Below the pieces are notes generated by a model. The model had not been told where the DNA came from. It saw only the letters and a program-made list of their open reading frames with translations, and ran no database searches. Source: Microbacterium hydrocarbonoxydans (GTDB lineage: Bacteria; Actinomycetota; Actinomycetes; Actinomycetales; Microbacteriaceae). Taken from it: a stretch of DNA of 64,000 nt. Shown here in pieces: positions 43,325 through 51,317 of this stretch. Numbering within the stretch: position 1 is the stretch's first letter; every line of letters starts with the position of its first letter. The position numbers were made by a program, and so were the translations under genes. The stretch is from NCBI RefSeq assembly GCF_023715885.1, contig NZ_JAMBOY010000001.1, positions 310,001-374,000 on the forward strand. The letters run 5' to 3'.

Positions 43325-44095
43325 TCAGCGGGCGCGCGTCAGCACCTCGGCGCCGTCGTCGGTGATCGCGATGGTGTGCTCGGTGTGGGCGGTGCGGCAG
43401 CCGGTGGCGCTGCGCAGGGTCCAGCCGTCGGCGTCGACGACGAGCTCATCGGTGTCGGCCATGACCCAGGGTTCCAGCGCGAGCAGCAAGCCGGGGCGCA
43501 GTCGGTAGCCGCGACCGGGGCGTCCGTCGTTCGCGACATGCGGATCCTGATGCATGGTCGACCCGATCCCGTGGCCGCCGAACTCGAGGTTCACCGCGTA
43601 CCCGGCGTCAGTCAGCACCGAGCCGATCGCGTGCGAGAGATCGCCGATCCGCGCGTCGGGCCCGGCCGCAGCGATCCCAGCGGCGAGCGCCCGCTCGGTC
43701 GCGTCGATGAGAGCGAGATCCTCGGATGCCGCGCGCTCGCCGACCACGAAGCTGATCGCTGCGTCGGCCGCGATACCGCGGAGCTTCACGGCGAGGTCGA
43801 GCGTCAGGAGGTCGCCGTCCGCGAGGACGCGGTCGTGCGGCATTCCATGCAGGACCGCATCGTTCACGGCGGTGCAGACGTAGTGTCCGAAGGGTCCGCG
43901 GCCGAACGAGGGGGCGTAGTCGACGTAGCAGGACTCCGCTCCGGCATCCTCGATCAGCTCCTTGGTCCAGCGGTCGAGGTCGAGCAGGTTCACCCCGACA
44001 GCGGTGCGCTCTTCGAGGGTCTGCAGGATGCCGCCGACGAGCGCGCCGGTGTCGCGCGCCCGCTCGAGCTGGTCGCGATTGAGGATCTCGATCAT
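43325..44095 (-). CDS. map: Type I methionine aminopeptidase
   Basis: Removes the N-terminal methionine from new proteins. 256 residues; the metal ligands are visible as TLDLAVKL (Asp), IAADAAISF (Asp), FGGHGIGSTMHQDP (His), LALEPWV (Glu) and HTEHTI (Glu). HGMPHDRVLADGD also fits. It is unlinked from ribosomal genes, so probably an additional copy. Divergent from an XRE regulator with repeat-rich DNA between them. Confidence 0.93.
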   Translation of the reverse strand: MIEILNRDQLERARDTGALVGGILQTLEERTAVGVNLLDLDRWTKELIEDAGAESCYVDYAPSFGRGPFGHYVCTAVNDAVLHGMPHDRVLADGDLLTLDLAVKLRGIAADAAISFVVGERAASEDLALIDATERALAAGIAAAGPDARIGDLSHAIGSVLTDAGYAVNLEFGGHGIGSTMHQDPHVANDGRPGRGYRLRPGLLLALEPWVMADTDELVVDADGWTLRSATGCRTAHTEHTIAITDDGAEVLTRAR

Positions 44096-44121
44096 GTGCC
44101 GTGCCGTCCGTTGTCCCGATA

Positions 44122-44151
44122 ACTATCCCGGTAATACTATCCCGGTATTAC
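44122..44151. promoter_or_regulatory. Iterated ACTATCCCGGTA promoter/operator
   Basis: ACTATCCCGGTA occurs at 44122-44133 and 44136-44147, with a partial third copy from 44150. GTAATAC (44131-44137) and GTATTAC (44145-44151) are perfect inverted repeats. A -35 TTGTCC (44111-44116) and -10 TACTAT (44135-44140) are 18 bp apart. Probable XRE autoregulatory operator shared with map. Confidence 0.6.
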
Positions 44152-44160
44152 TATGGGTGC

Positions 44161-44436
44161 ATGATGGTCCGCCTCCCCCTGAGCGCCGCCGAGGTCGAGC
44201 GCGGCGAGCGCCTCGGCGCCCTGCTGCGTCGTGCGCGCGGCGAGCGGTCGATGCTGAGCGTCGCCCTCGACGCCGGCGTCTCGCCCGAGACGCTGCGCAA
44301 GATCGAGTCGGGTCGCGTGGCCACGCCGGCGTTCTCGACGATCGCCGCCATCGCCGGGGTGCTGCATCTGTCACTCGACGCGGTGTGGACCGAGATCGAG
44401 CCGGCGCGCGACACCCGCAGTCGGGTCGCCTCCTGA
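44161..44436 (+). CDS. XRE-family helix-turn-helix regulator
   Basis: A 91-residue Cro/CI-type DNA-binding protein: LGALLRRARGERSMLSVALDAGVSPETLRKIESGR is the HTH, followed by FSTIAAIAGVLHLSLDAVW. Start ATG 44161 (or 44164). Lies upstream of an SDR gene with one nucleotide between them, and downstream of iterated repeats that it probably binds. Confidence 0.88.
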   Translation: MMVRLPLSAAEVERGERLGALLRRARGERSMLSVALDAGVSPETLRKIESGRVATPAFSTIAAIAGVLHLSLDAVWTEIEPARDTRSRVAS

Positions 44437-44437
44437 C

Positions 44438-45196
44438 ATGGCGAACGCCCTCGTCACCGGCGCGTCGCGCGGAATCGGTCGCGCCGTGGCGCAGGAGTTC
44501 GCACGCCGCGGCGACCGCGTGGTCGTGCACTACGGCGCGGATCGCGCCGCCGCCGAGCAGACCCTCGCGTCGCTCGACGGCTCGGGCCACGCGATCGTCG
44601 GCGGAGACCTCGGCGACCCCGCGGGCGCGCGGAGCGTGGTGGATGCCGCGATCGCGGCACTCGGGTCGCTCAGCATTCTGGTGAACAACGCCGCGGTGGC
44701 GCCGAGCGCCGCGAACGAGCACCGCGTCGACTCCGCGTCGTTCGCGGACTGGCAGCGCGCGTGGTCGTCGATGGTCGCGGTGAACCTCGTCGGTGCCTCG
44801 AACGTGACGATGCTCGTCGCGCAGCACATGATCGCGCAGGGCAGCGGCGGCGCGATCGTGAACGTCGGGTCGCGCGGGGCGTTCCGGGGCGAGGCCGACC
44901 ACCCGGCCTATGCCGCGACGAAGGCGGGACTGCAGGCGCTCGGCCAGTCGCTCGCGCTCGTGCTCGCGCCGCATGGCATCGCCGTGACCTCGGTCGCCCC
45001 GGGAATGATCGCCACCGAGCGGCAGGCGCCGAAGCTCGAGGGGGCCGGCGGCGACGGCATCCGCGGGCAGAGCCCGTTCGATCGGGTGGGCACTCCCGAG
45101 GAGGTCGCCGAAGCCGTGGCCTATCTCACGTCACCCGGGGCCGTGTGGGCGTCGGGTGCGGTGCTCGATCTCAACGGAGCGTCGTACTTCCGCTGA
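44438..45196 (+). CDS. SDR-family oxidoreductase (FabG-like)
   Basis: A 252-residue classical SDR. Cofactor motif TGASRGIGRAV; NNAA motif; catalytic Ser in VNVGSRGAFRGE, Tyr and Lys in YAATK. The end DLNGASYFR departs slightly from the usual GG(x)3-5 tail. NADP(H)-dependent reductase or dehydrogenase of unknown substrate. Coupled to the XRE gene. Confidence 0.92.
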   Translation: MANALVTGASRGIGRAVAQEFARRGDRVVVHYGADRAAAEQTLASLDGSGHAIVGGDLGDPAGARSVVDAAIAALGSLSILVNNAAVAPSAANEHRVDSASFADWQRAWSSMVAVNLVGASNVTMLVAQHMIAQGSGGAIVNVGSRGAFRGEADHPAYAATKAGLQALGQSLALVLAPHGIAVTSVAPGMIATERQAPKLEGAGGDGIRGQSPFDRVGTPEEVAEAVAYLTSPGAVWASGAVLDLNGASYFR

Positions 45197-45212
45197 GGTG
45201 GGTGTTGTGCGA

Positions 45213-45309
45213 GCGCTTGCCTCGGCTTTGTGCGCTTCCCTCGGCTTTGTGCGCTTCCCTCGGCTTTGTGCGCTTCCCTCGGCTTTGTGCGCTTCCCTCG
45301 GTTGCTTTG
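45213..45309 (+). repeat. 19-bp tandem repeat (about 5 copies)
   Basis: GCGCTTCCCTCGGCTTTGT repeats with a 19-bp period at 45213, 45232, 45251 and 45270, then a degenerate copy from 45289. The inverse of its core, CCGAGGGAAGCGC, occurs once at 45340-45352. It fills the space between the convergent SDR and ArsR genes. Confidence 0.92.
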
Positions 45310-45390
45310 CCCGGATTCGGCCGCGGTAAGCGCATTTCTCCGAGGGAAGCGCACGCGCACGGCGTCGCAGGTGCGCGAGCGGATGCCGCG

Positions 45391-45696
45391 TCAGCCGCGC
45401 AGCACGGAGTCGAGGAGTCCCGGGAAGAGGGCGTCGAGATCGTCACGGCGCAGCGTCAGCACCCGTCGCCGTCCGTTGGGCTCGTTGCGGATCACTCCCG
45501 CTTCGCGCAGCACCTTCATGAAGTGCGACTTGGTCGACTTCGGCAGGTTCGGATCGGTGGCGTGGCAGGCGGCCATGTCGAGCGGGCCGTCGGCGAGCTG
45601 ACGCGCGATGGCGAGGCGCTCGGGGTCGCTGAGCGCGAAGAGCACGTCCGTGAGCTGGATGTCGGAGCGCTCGGGATGCGGCAGGTCACCTGGCAT
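45391..45696 (-). CDS. ArsR-type regulator divergent from MFS gene
   Basis: A 101-residue winged-helix protein: TDVLFALSDPERLAIARQLADG, a variant recognition region DPNLPKSTKSHFMKVLREAGVI and wing RNEPNGRRRVLTLRRDD. Probable repressor of the divergent MFS efflux gene; GGTTCGA/TCGAACC sites lie between them. Start ATG 45696. Confidence 0.87.
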   Translation of the reverse strand: MPGDLPHPERSDIQLTDVLFALSDPERLAIARQLADGPLDMAACHATDPNLPKSTKSHFMKVLREAGVIRNEPNGRRRVLTLRRDDLDALFPGLLDSVLRG

Positions 45697-45764
45697 GGTT
45701 CGAGAATAGTTGAACAATGGCGCGAGGGCGAGTACGCTCGCGAAGGTTCGATGATTCTCGAACC
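45697..45764. promoter_or_regulatory. GGTTCGA/TCGAACC operators
   Basis: GGTTCGA (45745-45751) and TCGAACC (45758-45764) are a 7-bp inverted repeat with 6-nt spacing, 14 bp before the MFS start. GGTTCGA also occurs at 45697-45703, directly at the ArsR start codon, followed by GAAC. These are the likely ArsR binding sites. Confidence 0.6.
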
Positions 45765-45777
45765 GAACAGGAGCCTC

Positions 45778-47001
45778 ATGACCACCGCGCCGATCGTCAC
45801 CTCCACGATGGATGCCGATGCCGCACCGCGCATCCGCCGCCACCGCTTCGGGTTCGCCCTCGCGATCGTCGCGCAGATCGCGATGATGACCGGCGCGAGC
45901 GCGCCGTCGCCGTTCTACCCCGTGCTGGCGGCCGAGATCGGATTCGATGCGATCGTCATCAGCGCCGTCTTCGCGGTGTATGCGATCGCTCTGCTGCTCG
46001 CGTTGCTCACGGCCGGATCCCTGTCAGACCACGTCGGCCGGCGCCCTGTCGCGATCGGCGGATTCCTGCTGCTCGCCGCAAGCATGCTGCTGTTCTGGCA
46101 TGCGGACACGGTCGTGACGCTCATGCTCGCCCGCATCCTGCAGGGAGCCGCGAGCGGCGTGCTCATCTCGACGCTCTCCGCGGCCGCCCTCGACCTCGCG
46201 CCGCGCGGACGGGCTCGGACCGCCGCGCTGTGGAACGCGCTCAGCCCCGGCATCGGACTCGCGCTGGGCGCCCTGCTCGCGGGCATCGCCCTCGACCTCA
46301 CGCGGGCCGCTCTGCTCGACGTGTTCGCTCCGCTCACGGTGGTCTACGTCACCCTCGCCGCGCTGTTCTTCGTGGCGCCGGAAACCGCACCTCTGCGGGC
46401 GGGCGCGTGGGCGTCGCTGCGGTTCCGGCTGTCGGTGCCGTCGGCCGTGCGCGGCGACTTCTGGCGCGGAGCGCCGGCGATCATCGCGGGCTGGGCCACC
46501 GGCGGGCTCTTCCTCTCGCTCGGCGCGACCATCGTGCGCAGCGAGCTCGGCGGCGAGGCGCACACGTGGCAGGGACTCTCGGTCGCGATGCTCGCGGGAG
46601 TCGGCGCGATCACGGCGTTCACGTTCCGCCATCGTTCGGCCCGCACCTCAGTGATCTTCGGCACGGCTGCGCTCACGGTCGGCACGGCGCTGTCGCTCGT
46701 GGCGCTGGCCGTCGGATCGCTGCCCTTCTACCTCGCGGTCACGGCCGTCACCGGCATGGGATTCGGCACCGCCTTCTCGGGCGTGGTCGCATCGTTGGCT
46801 CCGCGCATCCCCGCAACCGAGCGTGCCGACGCGTTCGCCGTGATCTACGTGCTCGCCTACCTCGCGTTCGCCGTTCCCGCGGTCGTCGCCGGTATGCTCG
46901 TCGGCGTCTTCGGTCTGGGAGCGGTGTGCGTCGGGTACGGCGCCGTCGTCATCGCCCTCGCCGTGACCGCGCTCGTACTGCGCGTGCGCCGGGCGGCGTA
47001 G
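45778..47001 (+). CDS. MFS transporter (drug/metabolite efflux type)
   Basis: A 407-residue transporter with 12 predicted helices. Motif A in loop 2-3 is GSLSDHVGRRPVAIGG; motif C-like sequence WNALSPGIGLALGALLAG in helix 5 supports an exporter. ATG 45778 with AGGAG 4 nt upstream is preferred over an in-frame ATG at 45751 that lies within the operator. Divergent ArsR gene is the probable regulator. Confidence 0.88.
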   Translation: MTTAPIVTSTMDADAAPRIRRHRFGFALAIVAQIAMMTGASAPSPFYPVLAAEIGFDAIVISAVFAVYAIALLLALLTAGSLSDHVGRRPVAIGGFLLLAASMLLFWHADTVVTLMLARILQGAASGVLISTLSAAALDLAPRGRARTAALWNALSPGIGLALGALLAGIALDLTRAALLDVFAPLTVVYVTLAALFFVAPETAPLRAGAWASLRFRLSVPSAVRGDFWRGAPAIIAGWATGGLFLSLGATIVRSELGGEAHTWQGLSVAMLAGVGAITAFTFRHRSARTSVIFGTAALTVGTALSLVALAVGSLPFYLAVTAVTGMGFGTAFSGVVASLAPRIPATERADAFAVIYVLAYLAFAVPAVVAGMLVGVFGLGAVCVGYGAVVIALAVTALVLRVRRAA

Positions 47002-47216
47002 GGGGTTGCGGCGCGGCATCCCCCGCGCCCGCGCGCGCACCGCAGGAGATCTCACGCAGTGCAGGAGCTTCCGCCCCGGAATCTCCTTCGTGACGCGCGA
47101 AGTCCTGCAATGCGGGTGCGAGGGATGCCACAACGGCGGCGCCCCGGCATCCACCGCCTTGCCTCATCGAACGATTAACGATAGATTCCTATTGTTCTTC
47201 GACGAGAGGGTGTGTC

Positions 47217-47705
47217 ATGGGTCGAGCGACGATCGCCGTACTGAGGGTGCTGATCGCCATCGCGCTGGTGGGGTCGGTCGCCGTGCAGGCGCTCGTGGCG
47301 CCGATGCTGTGGCTCGACCTCGCGGCCGAGGAGCTGTGGGGGCGCATCGTGATCGTCGGCCTCATCGTGCTGGGCGTCGGGACGATGCAGGTTTTCGGCG
47401 TCTGCGTCTGGATGCTGCTGACCAGAGTCCGCAAAGGGTCGATCTTCTCGGCATCCTCGTTCCGATTGGTCGACGTGATCATCGGGGCGATCCTCGTCGC
47501 GGCGGCGCTGACGTTCACGTTCTCGGCGGCGCTGGCCCCGGGCGATGCTGCGCCGGGGATCGTCGCGTTGATCGGAGGCGCCGGACTGGTGCTGTGCGGC
47601 ATGGCGCTGCTCGTCGTCGTGATGAAGGCGCTGCTGCGACAGGCGATCGACCGTGACGTCGAGGCGCGCTCACTGCGGTCCGAGCTCGACAACGAGGTGA
47701 TCTGA
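47217..47705 (+). CDS. DUF2975 membrane protein
   Basis: A 162-residue protein with four hydrophobic helices and a basic C terminus, matching the DUF2975 pattern. Such proteins are regularly encoded with a small XRE regulator (YozG type), as here: the stop overlaps the next ATG (TGATG). Function unknown. The gene-free stretch 47002-47216 holds a 7-bp TGCAGGA/TCCTGCA inverted repeat and an AT-rich promoter region (AACGATTAACGATAGATT) near 47165-47190. Confidence 0.85.
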   Translation: MGRATIAVLRVLIAIALVGSVAVQALVAPMLWLDLAAEELWGRIVIVGLIVLGVGTMQVFGVCVWMLLTRVRKGSIFSASSFRLVDVIIGAILVAAALTFTFSAALAPGDAAPGIVALIGGAGLVLCGMALLVVVMKALLRQAIDRDVEARSLRSELDNEVI

Positions 47706-47908
47706 TGCCCGTTGTGGTCGACATCGACGTGATGATGGCCCGGCGCAAGATGAGCGTCGGCGAGCTCGCCGACCGCATCGGCATCACCCCCACGAACCTG
47801 GCCGTGCTGAAGAACGGCCGCGCGAAGGCGGTGCGCTTCACGACGCTCGACGCGCTGTGCGAGGTGCTCGAGTGCCAACCCGGAGACTTGCTGCGCTGGG
47901 AACCCTGA
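47705..47908 (+). CDS. Small XRE/Cro regulator (YozG type)
   Basis: A 67-residue single-HTH protein: MSVGELADRIGITPTNLAVLKNGRAKA and FTTLDALCEVLECQPGDLL, the typical compact Cro-like form paired with DUF2975 proteins. Overlaps the DUF2975 gene by one base. Probably represses its own operon. Confidence 0.92.
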   Translation: MPVVVDIDVMMARRKMSVGELADRIGITPTNLAVLKNGRAKAVRFTTLDALCEVLECQPGDLLRWEP

Positions 47909-47930
47909 CCGCGGGTTCGTTCCCGCGGTC
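47907..47930 (+). terminator. Terminator after XRE gene
   Basis: GACCGCGGG (47907-47915) pairs with CCCGCGGTC (47922-47930) around TTCGTT, starting inside the stop codon. Confidence 0.65.
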
Positions 47931-47938
47931 GGATGCCG

Positions 47939-47975
47939 TTCGCTCGGCCACCTCCCGCGCATGCGGCCGAGCGAA
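47939..47975. terminator. TTCGCTCGGCC hairpin (repeat family)
   Basis: TTCGCTCGGCC (47939-47949) and GGCCGAGCGAA (47965-47975) form an 11-bp stem with a 15-nt loop. The same arms and loop length occur at 52754-52798. Lies between the convergent XRE and panB genes. Confidence 0.6.
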
Positions 47976-48004
47976 GGCGAAAACGCCGAGCGAACGAACG
48001 CCCG

Positions 48005-48874
48005 CTACCGCCCCGCGAGCAGCTCCCGTAACCGCGTGACCTCGGCGTCCGGCATCCCGTACCCGTGCTCGGGCGCGGGGTACTCCCCCGACCGCACCTC
48101 GTTCGCGTAGGCCGCGACTCCGGCGACCGACGCCGCCCGCACCTCGGCGTACCGCTTGACGAAGGCGGCAGCCGGCCCGTCGTAGATGCCCAGCAGGTCG
48201 TGGAAAACGAGCACTTGGCCGTCGGCATCCGCTCCGGCACCGATGCCGATCACCGGCACGCGCAGCAACGGCATGAGCGCTGCCGTGACAGCCGAGGGGA
48301 CGGCCTCGACGACGATCAGCGAGACTCCGGCATCCTGCAGCGCGACGGCGTCGTCGATCACCGCGAGCGCGGCCTCGGCGGTGCGCCCCTGCGCGCGGAA
48401 GCCGCCGAGAGCGGTCGCGGTCTGCGGGGTGAGGCCGACGTGTCCGACGACGGGGATGCCGGCGTTCACCAGTGCGCGGGCCCGGTCGACGGTCGTTCCC
48501 CCGCGCTCGATCTTGACGAGGTCGACCCCCGCCTCCTTCACGAAGCGCTGGGCTGTCTCGAGCGCGAGCGCGTCCGACGCCTCGTACGACCCGAACGGCA
48601 GGTCGCCCACGAGTAGCGGTCGCGAGAGTCCGCGGCGCACGGCCTTGGTGAGCACGAGCATCTCGTCGATCGTGACGGGCACCGTGCTGTCGTACCCGAG
48701 CACCGTCATCGCGGCGGAGTCTCCGACCAGCACCATGTCGACCCCGGCCTCCTCGACGATCCGCGCGCCGGGATGATCGTAGGCCGTGACCATGACGATG
48801 GGCTCCCCAGCATCCTTCTTCTTGGCGAGGTCGGCGATCGTCAGGCGGCGAGTGGGAGCGGCGTGCGCGCTCAT
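48005..48874 (-). CDS. panB: 3-methyl-2-oxobutanoate hydroxymethyltransferase
   Basis: First committed step of pantothenate (vitamin B5) synthesis: adds a hydroxymethyl group from methylene-tetrahydrofolate to alpha-ketoisovalerate. 289 residues with the family motifs VMVTAYDHPGARIVEEAGVD, VGDSAAMTVLGYDSTVPVT and VGHVGLTPQTATALGGFRAQG. ATG 48874 overlaps the panC stop. Confidence 0.96.
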   Translation of the reverse strand: MSAHAAPTRRLTIADLAKKKDAGEPIVMVTAYDHPGARIVEEAGVDMVLVGDSAAMTVLGYDSTVPVTIDEMLVLTKAVRRGLSRPLLVGDLPFGSYEASDALALETAQRFVKEAGVDLVKIERGGTTVDRARALVNAGIPVVGHVGLTPQTATALGGFRAQGRTAEAALAVIDDAVALQDAGVSLIVVEAVPSAVTAALMPLLRVPVIGIGAGADADGQVLVFHDLLGIYDGPAAAFVKRYAEVRAASVAGVAAYANEVRSGEYPAPEHGYGMPDAEVTRLRELLAGR

Positions 48875-49713
48875 GCGGGGATTCCCGTCAGCAGGTGGTT
48901 GTCGATCAGGCGGGCGGCGCCGACCCGGGCGGCGACGAGCAGCAGGGCGTCTCGGTCAGCGCGAGCGACGGGCTCTAGAGTCTCGGCATCCCGGAGTTCC
49001 AGGTACTCGGGCTCGATGCCCGCCTCGGCCAGCACCGCGAGGGCCGCCGGCACGATCTCGCGCCCTGCCTGGTGCGCCGCCTCCCCCGCATCCAGCGCCC
49101 GGTTCAGCGCGCCGGCCTGTGACCGAGCTTCCCTGTCGAGATAGACGTTGCGCGAGCTCAAGGCCAGTCCGTCGGATTCGCGCACGATCGGGCACGCGAC
49201 GATCCGCACGTCGAGGTCGAGGTCGCGCACGACGCGGCGCACGACGAGCACCTGCTGCGCGTCCTTCTGCCCGAAGAGCGCGACATCGGGGCGCACGATG
49301 CCGAAGAGCTTCGTCACGACGGTCGCCACGCCGTCGAAGTGATGGGGCCCGCGGCTCGCGCCGTCGAGTACCTCGGTGATGCCCGCGACGTGGATGGTCG
49401 TCGCGAAGCCGTCGGGGTAGATCTCGGCGGGCTCCGGAGCGAAGAGGATGTCGACGCCCTCCGCCGCGGCGAGCGCCGCATCACGGGCCTCGTCGCGCGG
49501 ATAGGTGCTGAGGTCTTCGTTCGGCGCGAACTGGGTCGGGTTCACGAAGAGCGAGACGACGACGAGGTCGGTCTGCTCGCGCGCCGCGCGCATCAGCGAC
49601 AGATGCCCCTCGTGGAACGCTCCCATCGTGGGGACGAGTCCGACGCTCCGGTCGGCGGCCTTCGCGTCGCCGACGGCGGCACGCACCTCGGCGATCGTGC
49701 GGACGATTCTCAT
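48871..49713 (-). CDS. panC: Pantothenate synthetase
   Basis: ATP-dependent condensation of pantoate with beta-alanine. 280 residues; nucleotide-binding HIGH-type motif is GAFHEGHLSLMRAA, KMSKS-like region ESDGLALSSRNVYLD, and FGQKDAQQVLVVRRVVRDL. Overlaps its neighbours on both sides by 4 bp, so the operon DUF2520-panC-panB is tightly coupled. Confidence 0.96.
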   Translation of the reverse strand: MRIVRTIAEVRAAVGDAKAADRSVGLVPTMGAFHEGHLSLMRAAREQTDLVVVSLFVNPTQFAPNEDLSTYPRDEARDAALAAAEGVDILFAPEPAEIYPDGFATTIHVAGITEVLDGASRGPHHFDGVATVVTKLFGIVRPDVALFGQKDAQQVLVVRRVVRDLDLDVRIVACPIVRESDGLALSSRNVYLDREARSQAGALNRALDAGEAAHQAGREIVPAALAVLAEAGIEPEYLELRDAETLEPVARADRDALLLVAARVGAARLIDNHLLTGIPA

Positions 49714-50435
49714 GCGCCACCCTTTCTCGAGGCGATCGCGCGCGTCGCATCGGCGAGCGCGTCGAACAGCCCTCGATAGTCGTTGGATGCTGTGCGCTGC
49801 CGCGCCACCGTCTCCTCGTCGCCTCGGGCGATCGGCCCGGTCAGGGCGGATGCCGCGCCGGACACCGCCCAGTTGTCGATCGTCTGGCGGACGAGCGGTG
49901 CGAGGTGGGCGCGGTCGACACCGGCATCCTTCGCGAGGTGCTCGGCCGCGTCGAGCACGGTGAGCACGAAGGTCGAGGCGAAGGATGCGGCGGCGTGGTA
50001 CTCCGCGCGGTGGGCGTCGTCAACGTGGAACGGGTTCGCGCCCAGCGCCCGCGCCAACTGTTCCGAGACCTCGAGCGCCTCGGGAGTGCGGCCGTCAACG
50101 GCGACGCCGATGCCGCGGAACACGTCGGGCGTCTCGGTGCCGGTGAACGTCTGAAGCGGATGCAGGCTGAAGTCGACGTCGACGAGGGGTGTCGCTCCCG
50201 AGACGTGGGCGACGAGCCGCGAGTGCGGTCGAGCGGCGAAAGCCACCGCGGCGATGGCGGAATCCGGGACGCAGAGCAGGGTGATGTCGGCATCCGGAAC
50301 CCTGTCGTCGCGACGGAGGGGCCCGATGACTGTGATGCCCGCCGCGCGCAGGGCCCGAGCGAGGACGCCGCCGAGACGGCCGGCGCCGACGATGGCGATG
50401 GTCGTCTCAGGAGGGAGAGCGGGGGTGCTGTGCAT
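49710..50435 (-). CDS. Rossmann-like DUF2520 protein (pantothenate operon)
   Basis: A 241-residue protein with an N-terminal Rossmann fold (IAIVGAGRLGGVLARALRAAG) and a C-terminal helical DUF2520 domain (HRAEYHAAASFASTFVLTVLDAAEHL). It resembles ketopantoate reductase-like proteins and is regularly upstream of panC in actinobacteria. It could supply the ketopantoate reduction step (PanE/PanG role); that is inference. ATG 50435. Confidence 0.85.
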   Translation of the reverse strand: MHSTPALPPETTIAIVGAGRLGGVLARALRAAGITVIGPLRRDDRVPDADITLLCVPDSAIAAVAFAARPHSRLVAHVSGATPLVDVDFSLHPLQTFTGTETPDVFRGIGVAVDGRTPEALEVSEQLARALGANPFHVDDAHRAEYHAAASFASTFVLTVLDAAEHLAKDAGVDRAHLAPLVRQTIDNWAVSGAASALTGPIARGDEETVARQRTASNDYRGLFDALADATRAIASRKGGA

Positions 50436-50636
50436 GGTGTCGCCCGCGCGGTCGTCGTCACGGGATGCGTCGAGTATCCGCCGCAGAGGGTTCCCGCACC
50501 AAATGCAGGAGCAAGTAGACATGCTCAATCCGATTGATAATGATGTATTTGAACATTTTCTAGGCAGTTGACTTTGCATATTGCTCCAGCCGCCCCCGCC
50601 ACGACTGCTGCGCTCTGAGCGACCGGGTGAGAGTGA

Positions 50637-50665
50637 TTGACCAATCACTCCCACGCGAGTACAGT
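50637..50665 (+). promoter_or_regulatory. Strong promoter and TetR operator, leaderless
   Basis: -35 TTGACC (50637-50642), 17-bp spacer, -10 TACAGT (50660-50665). The TetR ATG at 50673 is 7 nt after the -10, so the mRNA should be leaderless. The palindrome AGTGATTG-AC-CAATCACT (50632-50649) covers the -35 box. Confidence 0.75.
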
Positions 50666-50672
50666 CGCTGAC

Positions 50673-51236
50673 ATGACCCCGCGCACTCCCGTCCTCTCCA
50701 CCGCCGACGTCCGCCGACCCCTGGTCGCGGCGGCCGCGTTGGTGGAGTTCGCTCGGGGCGGCTATTTCCGCACGACGGTCGCCGATGTCGCTCGCGAGGC
50801 GAAGATCTCGCCCGCGTACGTCTTCAAGCTGTATCCGCGCAAGGAGCAGCTGTTCGTCGCGGCGCTCGAGGCGTGCTTCGAGCGGATCGTCGAAGCTCTG
50901 GATGCCGGGGCCAACGCCGCCGAGTCCCCGACCCCCGGCGAGGTGCTGGATGCCATGGGCGAGGCGTACGCCGATCTCATCCGCGACCGGTCGTTGCTGA
51001 TGCTGCAGGTGCACGCGCAGTCGGCGGCGGAGATCCCCGAGATCGGCGACGCGCTGCGCGCCGGACTCGCGAAGGTCACCGAGTTCGTGCAGCAGCGCTC
51101 GGCCGCGAGCGACGACGCCGTACAGCGCTTCATCGCGTACGGGCAGCTGTGCCATCTGATCGTCACCGCCCGCGTCGATGAGAGCAGTGCCCCGTGGGCG
51201 AAGATCGTCGCGCACGGCATCCGTCATCCCGAATGA
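50673..51236 (+). CDS. TetR-family regulator
   Basis: A 187-residue TetR protein: HTH region AAALVEFARGGYFRTTVADVAREAKISPAYVFKLYPRKEQLF near residues 15-60, then a helical ligand-binding domain. Upstream of a DHA2 efflux gene; related AGTGA...TCACT palindromes precede both genes, so it probably represses itself and the exporter until a drug-like ligand binds. Confidence 0.92.
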   Translation: MTPRTPVLSTADVRRPLVAAAALVEFARGGYFRTTVADVAREAKISPAYVFKLYPRKEQLFVAALEACFERIVEALDAGANAAESPTPGEVLDAMGEAYADLIRDRSLLMLQVHAQSAAEIPEIGDALRAGLAKVTEFVQQRSAASDDAVQRFIAYGQLCHLIVTARVDESSAPWAKIVAHGIRHPE

Positions 51237-51279
51237 ACCATCTCGTTTCCACTCGCACTTTTTCGCGTCCTCGCGGGTG

Positions 51280-51293
51280 AGTGACCGCTCACT
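51280..51293. promoter_or_regulatory. Second TetR-type operator before MFS exporter
   Basis: AGTGA-CCGC-TCACT (51280-51293) is a perfect inverted repeat with the same half-sites as the site at 50632-50649 but a 4-nt instead of 8-nt centre. It lies 24 bp before the exporter ATG. Confidence 0.55.
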
Positions 51294-51317
51294 AACCACC
51301 CAATCAAGGAGTACATC

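Noticed and set aside
45213-45309. CRISPR-like array
   Set aside because: Units are 19 bp and directly adjacent with no unique spacers; no cas genes nearby. It is a simple tandem repeat.
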